Of a DNA stretch of 64,000 nt, positions 40,236 through 47,340 are shown in pieces. A model generated the notes under the pieces. The model worked only from the letters and a program-made list of their open reading frames with translations, made no database searches and was not told the DNA's origin. This DNA is from Dinoroseobacter sp. (GTDB lineage: Bacteria; Pseudomonadota; Alphaproteobacteria; Rhodobacterales; Rhodobacteraceae). Position 1 is the stretch's first letter, and every line of letters begins with the position of its first letter. The position numbers and the translations under genes were made by a program. The DNA is taken from positions 1 through 64,000 of the forward strand of contig JAEPNN010000012.1 of the NCBI GenBank assembly GCA_017643385.1. Reading direction: 5' to 3'.

Positions 40236-40763
40236 TCAGCTCGCCTCGCGCGCGCGTTCCCGCTTCAACTTAACCATCTTTCGTGTGATCAACTGGCGTT
40301 TCAGCGGTTTAAGATAATCGATGAAAAGCACACCATCTAAGTGATCGATTTCATGCTGGACACATGTGGCCCAAAGCCCATCAAAATCTTGCGTGTGTTC
40401 CTCGCCATCCAAACCAAGCCAGCTGACCTTTACTTCTTTGGGCCGTGTCACTTCAGCATACATCTCGGGAATAGATAGACATCCTTCCTCGTAGACGTTT
40501 AGCTCGTCAGACTCCTCGATAACCTTTGGGTTTATCATGACCATCGGGTTTGGCTCTTCGTCTTCCGATTTCACGCAATCCAAAACAATGATCCGCTGAC
40601 CGATACCAAGCTGGGGTCCGGCAAGCCCGATCCCGGGTGCCGCATACATTGTGGCCAACATATCATCCGACAGGGCTCGAAGCTCATCGGAAATATCGAC
40701 AACAGGGGCTGCGACTTTCTTCAGTCGCGGGTCTGGATGGATAAGAATAGGTCTAATGGACAT
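40236..40763 (-). CDS. def: Peptide deformylase
   Basis: 175 residues. Removes the formyl group from nascent N-terminal methionine. Motif 1 GIGLAGPQLG (44-53), motif 2 EGCLS with Cys95, motif 3 HEIDH (137-141) with catalytic Glu138: all residues for activity are present. I chose ATG 40763 (MSIRPILIHPDPRL); the frame is open much further upstream but is not protein-like there. The upstream ribosome-binding site is weak. First gene of def-def2-fmt. Confidence 0.95.
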   Translation of the reverse strand: MSIRPILIHPDPRLKKVAAPVVDISDELRALSDDMLATMYAAPGIGLAGPQLGIGQRIIVLDCVKSEDEEPNPMVMINPKVIEESDELNVYEEGCLSIPEMYAEVTRPKEVKVSWLGLDGEEHTQDFDGLWATCVQHEIDHLDGVLFIDYLKPLKRQLITRKMVKLKRERAREAS

Positions 40764-40859
40764 TTGGCTGATGTAGGCGAGCGACCAATTGCGTGCAACC
40801 GCCCTTGCGCTCGGCCATGCAACGAGTAGCTTCCAAAGCGATCTATTTGCGAGGAACTC

Positions 40860-42032
40860 ATGGGCTTTAATGATATCATCGACCGTCGTGGTACGAATTG
40901 CTCGAAATGGGATGTTCTTCCCCGTGTCTTCGATGTGCCCCTTGAAGATGGGCTGTCCATGTGGACCGCTGATTCCGACTATGCCACAGCGCCTTGCGTG
41001 ATCGATGCGGTCCGGCGCGCGGCTGATCATGGCGTCTTTGGCTATTGGACCGACTACAGCAGCTATAACGCCGCAATCTGTTGGTGGATGAAGACACGTC
41101 ACAACTGGGAGATCGATCCTGATTGGATCATAACTGCTCAAGGTCTTGGCAATGCGATCGCGCTGTCCATTGATATTTGGAGTGAACCTGGAGATCACGC
41201 GCTGATCTTTACCCCTGTGTATCACGAATTCAAAATGAAGCTGCAACGCGCAGGACGCACTGCAACGGAAGCCCCACTCAAGCGAGAGGGCGACACATAT
41301 GTGCTGGATTTCGAAGAAGCTGAGCGACGCTTGACCGGCAAAGAAAAGCTACTCATCTGGTGCTCACCGCAGAACCCGTCAGGGCGCATATGGACCCCTG
41401 ACGAACTGCGCGCAGTCGCTGCATTTGCCGAAAAACATGATCTGATCCTGATCTCCGACGAAGTTCACCACGACTTTATCTACGAAAATCAGACCTTCGT
41501 TCCTATGGATATTGCAGCGCCCGAACATCGCGACAGGCTGGTTGTGCTGACCGCCGCGTCCAAGACGTTCAATATTGCCGGTATGAAGACCGGCAATTTC
41601 ATTATCCCTGACCCAAAGCTCCACCAGCAGGTGAAATCACGCTTGGTGGCCTTGAACTATGAAGCCAATCGTTTGGGCTATGAGATGGTCACAGCGGCCT
41701 ATTCACCCGAGGGCGCCGAGTGGGTGGATGCGCAGATGAAACATCTCGAAAGCAATCGCCAGATTTTCGATGCCGGTATCAATGCCATTCCCGGCGTCTG
41801 GTCGATGCCGTTACAATCGACCTACCTGGCTTGGGTTGATTTTTCCGGGACGGGGATGACCTATGATGAGATCAGTCACCGAATTCGCAAAGGTGCCCGC
41901 ATCGCACCAAGCCCCGGACCAGAGTTTGGTCTGGGTGGAGAACTTTGTATGCGGTTCAATCTGGCCACCCAAAACGCACGCGTCGAGGAAGCCGTCGCGA
42001 GGCTTCAAGAGGCGTTCAAAGATCTGCAGTAA
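40860..42032 (+). CDS. patB: MalY/PatB family cystathionine beta-lyase
   Basis: 390 residues, fold type I PLP enzyme. The start MGFNDIIDRRGTNCSKWD and FGYWTDYSSYNAAICWWM are typical of PatB. The PLP lysine lies in TAASKTFNIAGMKTGNF, and WCSPQNPSGRIWTPDEL and ISDEVHHDFIY precede it. C-S lyase activity on cystathionine or cysteine conjugates is expected. Divergent from def, with 96 bp between starts; its stop touches that of the convergent next gene. Confidence 0.87.
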   Translation: MGFNDIIDRRGTNCSKWDVLPRVFDVPLEDGLSMWTADSDYATAPCVIDAVRRAADHGVFGYWTDYSSYNAAICWWMKTRHNWEIDPDWIITAQGLGNAIALSIDIWSEPGDHALIFTPVYHEFKMKLQRAGRTATEAPLKREGDTYVLDFEEAERRLTGKEKLLIWCSPQNPSGRIWTPDELRAVAAFAEKHDLILISDEVHHDFIYENQTFVPMDIAAPEHRDRLVVLTAASKTFNIAGMKTGNFIIPDPKLHQQVKSRLVALNYEANRLGYEMVTAAYSPEGAEWVDAQMKHLESNRQIFDAGINAIPGVWSMPLQSTYLAWVDFSGTGMTYDEISHRIRKGARIAPSPGPEFGLGGELCMRFNLATQNARVEEAVARLQEAFKDLQ

Positions 42033-42386
42033 TTAAGTCGCGTGCCCGATAAGGGCGACGGGCGCGTCGTCCGCACGCTCATAATCGAGAGCCGCGGTAT
42101 CAGCAGCCGCGGTCATACGCTTGAACTCATAGACCATCTGATCACCCTCTTCTCGGCTCGCGAGGATGAGCGCTTGGTACAGATGGCGCGACCCATCGTA
42201 GATATCAACGAAACCACGCAAGCTAGGCGCATTTGCAATATCTACTTTGAATTCAGTTTCTTCAAACTTCAGGATTGGAACAACTTCGGTCCCAACAGAA
42301 ACCCGCAGGCGAGACGCTTTGCGCATCGCTTTTTTGCGCGCCAACTCCAGTCCCTCTCGCACCTCTTGCGGTAAAAACGTCGACAT
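42033..42386 (-). CDS. Conserved hypothetical protein
   Basis: 117 residues from ATG 42386 (MSTFLPQEVREGLELARKKA). A basic N-terminal helix is followed by a compact beta-rich part (LRVSVGTEVVPILKF, GFVDIYDGSRHLYQALI) ending in YERADDAPVALIGHAT. No family recognised; the beta part recalls PilZ-like barrels, but the RxxxR/DxSxxG signature is absent. The frame upstream to 42536 lies in the regulatory region and is not coding. Its predicted promoter overlaps DnaA-like boxes. Confidence 0.72.
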   Translation of the reverse strand: MSTFLPQEVREGLELARKKAMRKASRLRVSVGTEVVPILKFEETEFKVDIANAPSLRGFVDIYDGSRHLYQALILASREEGDQMVYEFKRMTAAADTAALDYERADDAPVALIGHAT

Positions 42387-42419
42387 AATCCCACTTTCCC
42401 CCAAAAGCGTTCCCGCCCG

Positions 42420-42466
42420 TAACGTGGATGAATTGTGGATAAGGTCAAGAAAAATACTGTGGAAAA
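42420..42466 (-). promoter_or_regulatory. Cluster of three DnaA-box-like sites overlapping a promoter
   Basis: Three same-orientation 9-mers occur in 44 bp: CGTGGATGA (42423-42431), TGTGGATAA (42434-42442, the perfect complement of TTATCCACA) and TGTGGAAAA (42458-42466). On the minus strand TTGACC (42448-42443) and ACGTTA (42425-42420), 17 bp apart, form a promoter for the 117-residue hypothetical gene, with the perfect box in its spacer. DnaA binding there would block that promoter. Confidence 0.5.
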
Positions 42467-42586
42467 CTAAAATCCGACGAATGATACTCTGTGCAATTTC
42501 GCGCGAACGATGCGCGCCTATCGCTCTTTGATACAAACCAATTCGGCGCCATCTAACTCCAAATCAGTAGAAACAGGAGCTTTAGT

Positions 42587-43576
42587 ATGGGCCAGTTGAT
42601 CAATGGCGAATGGCAGGTGGCCTCACTCACAACCAGCAACACAGGCGGCAAATTTGTCCGCACAACCGCCGGATTCCGCAATTGGATTACACCGGATGGG
42701 TCATCTGGCCAAAGTGGAACAGGGGGCTTCGCAGCCGAGTCGGGCCGTTACCATCTCTATGTCAGCTATGCCTGCCCGTGGGCCCACCGCACTTTAATCT
42801 TCCGTGCGCTGAAGGATTTAACCGAGCACATCAGCATATCAGTGGTCCATCCCGACATGCTGGAGGACGGGTGGCACTTTGGCACTGATTTTGAAGGTGC
42901 AACCGGAGACAGCTTGTACGGTTTATCATTTGCTCGCGATGTTTACACAAAAGCTGAACCTGAAGTGTCGGGGCGCGTAACCGTACCAATTCTATGGGAC
43001 AAGAAACGCGAAACCATCGTAAGCAACGAGTCCTCCGAGATCATCCGCATGTTCAATTCAGCGTTCAATGCGCTGACTGGCAACACACTCGACTTCTACC
43101 CTGATGAATTGCGCGGTAAAATCGATGACGTGAATGAGCGCATCTATCACGACATAAACAACGGTGTTTACAAGTCAGGTTTTGCTTCAACACAATCTGC
43201 ATATGACGATGCTGTAACGACACTTTTTAGTTCTCTAGACTGGGTTGAAGATCGGTTATCCACTCACCGCTACTTAACCGGGGACCGCGTCACCGAAGCG
43301 GATTGGCGGCTGCTTACCACATTGTTACGGTTCGACCTGGTTTATCATCTGCACTTCAAATGTAACCGGAAGCGCGTCATCGATTACCCAAATATCTGGG
43401 CATATACACGTGAGCTTTTTCAGATGCCGGGCGTCTCAGAGACAACGAATTTCGAGCATATTGTACGGCACTATCACTACAGCCATGAATCGGTTAATCC
43501 GCATCGAATTATTCCGATAAATCCAATCATTGATTTTATGGAGCCTCACGGCCGCGGCAGCGTGACAGTGTCATAG
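42587..43576 (+). CDS. Glutathionyl-hydroquinone reductase (Xi-class GST)
   Basis: 329 residues. The active-site Cys is in YACPWAHRTLIFRALK, with LYGLSFARDVYTKAEP, VPILWDKKRETIVSNESSEI (in part) and a C-terminal helical domain containing ALTGDRV-like TGDRVTEADWRL. These are hallmarks of the YqjG/PcpF group, which reduces glutathionyl-hydroquinones. AGGAG precedes the ATG. Tail-to-tail with the next gene, with a 1-bp gap. Confidence 0.92.
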   Translation: MGQLINGEWQVASLTTSNTGGKFVRTTAGFRNWITPDGSSGQSGTGGFAAESGRYHLYVSYACPWAHRTLIFRALKDLTEHISISVVHPDMLEDGWHFGTDFEGATGDSLYGLSFARDVYTKAEPEVSGRVTVPILWDKKRETIVSNESSEIIRMFNSAFNALTGNTLDFYPDELRGKIDDVNERIYHDINNGVYKSGFASTQSAYDDAVTTLFSSLDWVEDRLSTHRYLTGDRVTEADWRLLTTLLRFDLVYHLHFKCNRKRVIDYPNIWAYTRELFQMPGVSETTNFEHIVRHYHYSHESVNPHRIIPINPIIDFMEPHGRGSVTVS

Positions 43577-43577
43577 T

Positions 43578-43961
43578 TTAATCGACGCCCGAGCCTTCGG
43601 ATGATGTACCTGCATAATGTTGAACGACAGCTGCAAGATCTGCCGGAGGAGTGTCCTGAGGCAACATAGCTGCTGCGTTTGTCGCGTGTTGGAAAATCGA
43701 ACCGTCAGAAAAGAATGTTTTCGAGGTTACGAAGATAACTTTTGCCTCGGGCCTCCGATAGGCTGCGTAGTCTGAAATTGCCAGTGCAGCATCTTCGTCC
43801 AGCGATAGATTGATCACCAAAACATCGATAGGATGTTGATTAAGAGCACGAATTGCGCGCTCGGCGTCGGCCCCTACCACCACCTCAGCGCCCATGCGTT
43901 GCAAGTGCCGGCTCCAAACTTCAGCCAGAGATTCCTGCCGCTCTACAATCAAAACCTGCAT
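43578..43961 (-). CDS. Orphan receiver-domain protein with degenerate phosphorylation site
   Basis: 127 residues from ATG 43961 (MQVLIVERQESLAEVW); only a receiver domain, no output domain. Strand/helix pattern follows CheY, but the phospho-acceptor position in DVLVINLSL is Asn51 instead of Asp, the acidic pair after strand 1 is reduced to Glu7, and the conserved Lys near the end is missing (AAMLPQDTP). Thr79 is kept in VIFVTSK. It is probably a pseudo-receiver acting by protein contact. A longer frame to 44030 has no support. Confidence 0.8.
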   Translation of the reverse strand: MQVLIVERQESLAEVWSRHLQRMGAEVVVGADAERAIRALNQHPIDVLVINLSLDEDAALAISDYAAYRRPEAKVIFVTSKTFFSDGSIFQHATNAAAMLPQDTPPADLAAVVQHYAGTSSEGSGVD

Positions 43962-44097
43962 GCTCAACACGTTCCGTTTCGCTGATTCTTTCCAAACCTG
44001 CGAGTCACCCCGTGCGGACACATAGCACAAGGTCGTTGCGGGCCGCGCTATTTTCAGGTTTTAGCCCTAACTACTCGCAAAACCGCAGGAGTGCGCA

Positions 44098-45063
44098 ATG
44101 TCGGGCGACAAGCGTGATCATGGAGGCAATCTTGACGCTGCACGCCAAGCTTGGGGCGGCGAACGTCAAGATTGGATAGACCTATCAACGGGTATAAACC
44201 CGATCCCCTACCCCGTGCCTCACCTCAATGCTGAGCTTTGGACAGCCTTACCTGATGAAACCGCGTTGGCCAACCTGATCGCCGCCGGGAAGCGTTTCTG
44301 GAATGTTCCAAACAACCAGAGCTTAATCGCAGCACCGGGGGCGTCCGCACTTATCGCTGCGTTGCCAGGGTTACGAGAAGCCGGGCGGGTTGCCATCGAC
44401 AGCCCGACCTACAACGAACACGCCGGGTCTTTTTTAGCGCATGGATGGGATGTCGTTTCATCTGAAGATAGCGCCGAAGCGCGCGTCATCGTGCATCCCA
44501 ACAACCCAGATGGAAAAATCTTTCAAGGCGATGCGCTCGACCGGTATCAATTTGTGATCATCGACGAAAGTTTTGCTGATCCTAACCCGGAGCTGACACT
44601 TTCCGCGCTTGCACATCATCCTGGCGTGATCATCTTGAAAAGCTTTGGCAAATTTTGGGGGCTCGCAGGTTTACGGCTGGGTTTTGCAATAGGACACCCT
44701 GACACAATTGAAGCCATTAGGGCGCGATTGGGTCCCTGGTCTGTTTCAGGACCCGCGCTGGATATCGGCACGCGCGCCCTTCTGGACTCGGCCTGGGCTA
44801 AGAAAACACGGCAAAGGCTAATTACAGACGCAAACCGCTTGGATCGGTTGGTTTTTCAATCCGGCCGTACGCATCTGGTCGGTGGCTCGCCACTCTTTCG
44901 TCTTTATGAAACGTCAAATGCGGAAGCCGCACAAAACGCGTTTGCAAACAAAAAGATTTGGACCCGTCGGTTTCCCTATTCGGACACATGGCTGCGCCTT
45001 GGCTTACCGGGATCCGCTGACGCTTGGGAGCGCGTAGCTGAAGCCGTGCAGGACCTGCCATGA
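44098..45063 (+). CDS. cobC: Threonine-phosphate decarboxylase (cobalamin synthesis)
   Basis: 321 residues, aminotransferase fold. Makes (R)-1-aminopropan-2-ol phosphate for the nucleotide loop of B12. The N-terminal HGGNLDAARQAWG and WIDLSTGINPIPYP are typical, and the PLP Lys is in ILKSFGKFWGLAGLRLGFA. CAGGAG lies before ATG 44098. Overlaps cobD by 4 bp. No cobalamin riboswitch elements are recognisable in the 136 bp upstream. Confidence 0.92.
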   Translation: MSGDKRDHGGNLDAARQAWGGERQDWIDLSTGINPIPYPVPHLNAELWTALPDETALANLIAAGKRFWNVPNNQSLIAAPGASALIAALPGLREAGRVAIDSPTYNEHAGSFLAHGWDVVSSEDSAEARVIVHPNNPDGKIFQGDALDRYQFVIIDESFADPNPELTLSALAHHPGVIILKSFGKFWGLAGLRLGFAIGHPDTIEAIRARLGPWSVSGPALDIGTRALLDSAWAKKTRQRLITDANRLDRLVFQSGRTHLVGGSPLFRLYETSNAEAAQNAFANKKIWTRRFPYSDTWLRLGLPGSADAWERVAEAVQDLP

Positions 45064-45965
45064 CACTCGCTCTCGCAATGTTGCTCGATGCGGTTTTCGG
45101 TGAACCCCGCGCACTCTATGATCGTTGGCCTCATCCCGCGGTTATTATGGGGCGTGTCATTGGTTGGTTTGATACCCACTTCAATTTAGGTCCACAAAAA
45201 CAGCTAAGGGGCCTTTTGGGCATGCTTGTCCTGATTGTTGTAGCCTTTGTATTGTCTGCGCTCATCGCACAACTTCCCTTGATTGGGCCAATTGTAGAGA
45301 TCTTGCTTGGTGCTGCGCTGCTCGCGCAGCGTTCATTGGTTCAACACGTGCAGGCTGTTGCTCTCGCACTTGGATATGGAGTGGGCGAAGGACAGCAATC
45401 GGTTGCCATGATTGTCGGTCGTGACACCAACGAAATGACAAGTTCAGATGTTTCTCGCGCAGCGATTGAGAGCGCGGCAGAAAACCTCTCAGACGGCGTG
45501 ATTGCGCCACTGTTTTGGTTTCTGCTTCTCGGGTTGCCCGGTATCGTTTGCTACAAGCTGATCAATACAGCAGACAGCATGATCGGCTACCGTACCGAAA
45601 AATATGCAGAATTTGGCTGGGGCGCTGCAAAGATAGATGATTTGGTGAACTATCTTCCAGCGCGCCTGACTGCTTTGTTGATCGCCATCGCAGCGTGGCA
45701 GCTCGATGTTCTGCGCATCGCGCAACGGGATGCCCCTTTGCACCGCTCGCCCAATGCCGGTTGGCCTGAAAGCGCAATGGCCGGTGCGCTCAACCTCGCA
45801 CTATCTGGCCCAAGAAGTTACCACGGCCAGCTCCGCGATTTGCCTTGGGTCAATGGAGATGCACGCCGAGAACTCAACGCGACAGACATTCTTGATGCTT
45901 GCCGCATGCTCTGGAAAGTCTGGTTTATATGCTTCGCAGGCGTGTGCGTCTGGGCCGTGTTTTAG
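45060..45965 (+). CDS. cobD: Adenosylcobinamide-phosphate synthase
   Basis: 301 residues, polytopic membrane protein (CobD/CbiB). Joins aminopropanol phosphate to adenosylcobyric acid. Signature EPRALYDRWPHPAVIMGRVIGW at the start in part, then ESAAENLSDGVIAPLFWFLLL and NTADSMIGYRTEKY. Product of cobC is its substrate, and the genes overlap by 4 bp. Confidence 0.93.
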   Translation: MTLALAMLLDAVFGEPRALYDRWPHPAVIMGRVIGWFDTHFNLGPQKQLRGLLGMLVLIVVAFVLSALIAQLPLIGPIVEILLGAALLAQRSLVQHVQAVALALGYGVGEGQQSVAMIVGRDTNEMTSSDVSRAAIESAAENLSDGVIAPLFWFLLLGLPGIVCYKLINTADSMIGYRTEKYAEFGWGAAKIDDLVNYLPARLTALLIAIAAWQLDVLRIAQRDAPLHRSPNAGWPESAMAGALNLALSGPRSYHGQLRDLPWVNGDARRELNATDILDACRMLWKVWFICFAGVCVWAVF

Positions 45966-46041
45966 GAGGAAGCTTGCCAGATTCCGTCGTACTGGTAGGT
46001 TGCCTAAACCCGCTCGCATTAACCTTTGGAGTACTGCTGAG

Positions 46042-47211
46042 ATGCGCTTACTGAGTTTCCTAACCGCCGGGCTTTTGGCCCTTGGAACCACCGCCAGCGC
46101 CCAGTGTGGCGGAAGTTTCGGTAGTTTTGTGAACGGGCTGAAAACCGAAGCGCTTAGCAAAGGTCATGATCAGGCGACAATTGATCGGTTCTTCCGCAGT
46201 GTCCAACAGGACCCCCGAACCATCCGAGCCGACCGCGCGCAGGGCATATTCACCATCGGCTTCACCGAATTTGCGCGTCGCGTGATTAGTCAGAACCGGA
46301 TCAACAATGGGCGTCGCAATGCCGAACGCTATGACGCAATCTTCGACGAGATCGAGCGTCGCTGGGGCTTAAACCGGGGTGTGATGCTGGCGTTTTGGGC
46401 GCTGGAAACAGATTTTGGCGCCTTTCAGGGGGACTACAATACGCTCAACAGCCTTGTGACCCTCTCACATGACTGCAGGCGACCAGAACTCTTCCGTCCT
46501 CAAGTTTTTGCTGCGCTTGAGCTATTTGAAGAAGGTGATTTTGACCCCGTTAACACGACCGGCGCATGGGCCGGCGAAATCGGCATGTTCCAGATGCTTC
46601 CGGAAGACATCCTGACCAAAGGGATTGATGGCGACGGTGATGGACATGTTTACCTGAAAACATCTCAGGCGGATGCTTTGATGTCGGGGGCGAATATGCT
46701 GTCGAGTTTTGGATGGCGTCGGAATGAGCCCTGGTTGCAGGAGGTCAGCGTTCCAGATCAGATGAATTGGGCGGATGCAGGTTTGCATGTGTCAAAGTCA
46801 GGGGCGGAATGGCAGCGACTGGGCGTTCGACCACGCTGGGGAGAGATCCGCAGCGATCTGCAGGCCTCATTGATCCTTCCCGAGGGCCGTAACGGTCCGG
46901 CTTTCCTCGGCTACCCTAACTTCCAGATTTATTTTGAGTGGAACCAAAGCTTTGTATACGTAACATCCGCAGCCTATTTCGCGACCCGGCTGCTAGGTGC
47001 TCCTGTGTTTGATCCCGGCAATCCCAGCCCCGTTCTAGGTGAGGGCGAAATGAAGGCATTACAGACAAAGCTTGCGGCGAGGGGCCATGACGTAGGCGCC
47101 ATCGATGGTATCTTGGGGGCCGGAACCCGTGCTGCAGTACGTGCTGAACAGCAACGATTGGGTCTACCTGCCGATGCCTGGCCAACGCGCCAGCTTTTGA
47201 ACAGTCTTTAA
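46042..47211 (+). CDS. Lytic murein transglycosylase, MltB family, with peptidoglycan-binding domain
   Basis: 389 residues. Signal peptide MRLLSFLTAGLLALGTTASA, then the SLT_2 domain with catalytic Glu in FWALETDFGAFQGDYNTL and GEIGMFQMLPEDI; a C-terminal PG_binding_1 domain (LQTKLAARGHDVGAIDGILG) from about residue 330. Cleaves glycan strands in the periplasm. ATG 46042 gives the signal peptide; the frame upstream overlaps cobD out of phase. A plausible terminator follows. Confidence 0.92.
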   Translation: MRLLSFLTAGLLALGTTASAQCGGSFGSFVNGLKTEALSKGHDQATIDRFFRSVQQDPRTIRADRAQGIFTIGFTEFARRVISQNRINNGRRNAERYDAIFDEIERRWGLNRGVMLAFWALETDFGAFQGDYNTLNSLVTLSHDCRRPELFRPQVFAALELFEEGDFDPVNTTGAWAGEIGMFQMLPEDILTKGIDGDGDGHVYLKTSQADALMSGANMLSSFGWRRNEPWLQEVSVPDQMNWADAGLHVSKSGAEWQRLGVRPRWGEIRSDLQASLILPEGRNGPAFLGYPNFQIYFEWNQSFVYVTSAAYFATRLLGAPVFDPGNPSPVLGEGEMKALQTKLAARGHDVGAIDGILGAGTRAAVRAEQQRLGLPADAWPTRQLLNSL

Positions 47212-47256
47212 AAGTAAGAGCCTCTTCAGCAAAACTTAAGTTGTTGAGGCGGCCCG

Positions 47257-47293
47257 GCGCCATTCCAACGGCAATGGCGCATACAAAGTTTTT
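47257..47293 (+). terminator. Probable terminator downstream of the transglycosylase gene
   Basis: A perfect 8-bp stem GCGCCATT (47257-47264) / AATGGCGC (47273-47280) with an 8-nt loop; the T-run (five T, 47289-47293) is offset by 8 nt, so efficiency is uncertain. A second imperfect stem around AACTTAAGTT at 47233-47242 precedes it. Confidence 0.45.
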
Positions 47294-47340
47294 GAAAGCT
47301 AAATCGCCTTCAAAGCTAGATCGACATATCGCTGGGCTGA

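Noticed and set aside
42423-42466. Replication origin at the DnaA-box cluster
   Set aside because: No AT-rich unwinding region, no dnaA, hemE, parAB or gidA nearby, and only three boxes.
43962-44097. Possible cobalamin riboswitch before cobC
   Set aside because: The 136-bp gap lacks recognisable B12-box sequence and is short for that riboswitch class plus a promoter.
45706-46041. Upstream extension of the lytic transglycosylase frame
   Set aside because: It overlaps the well-supported cobD gene in another frame, and ATG 46042 begins a clear signal peptide.
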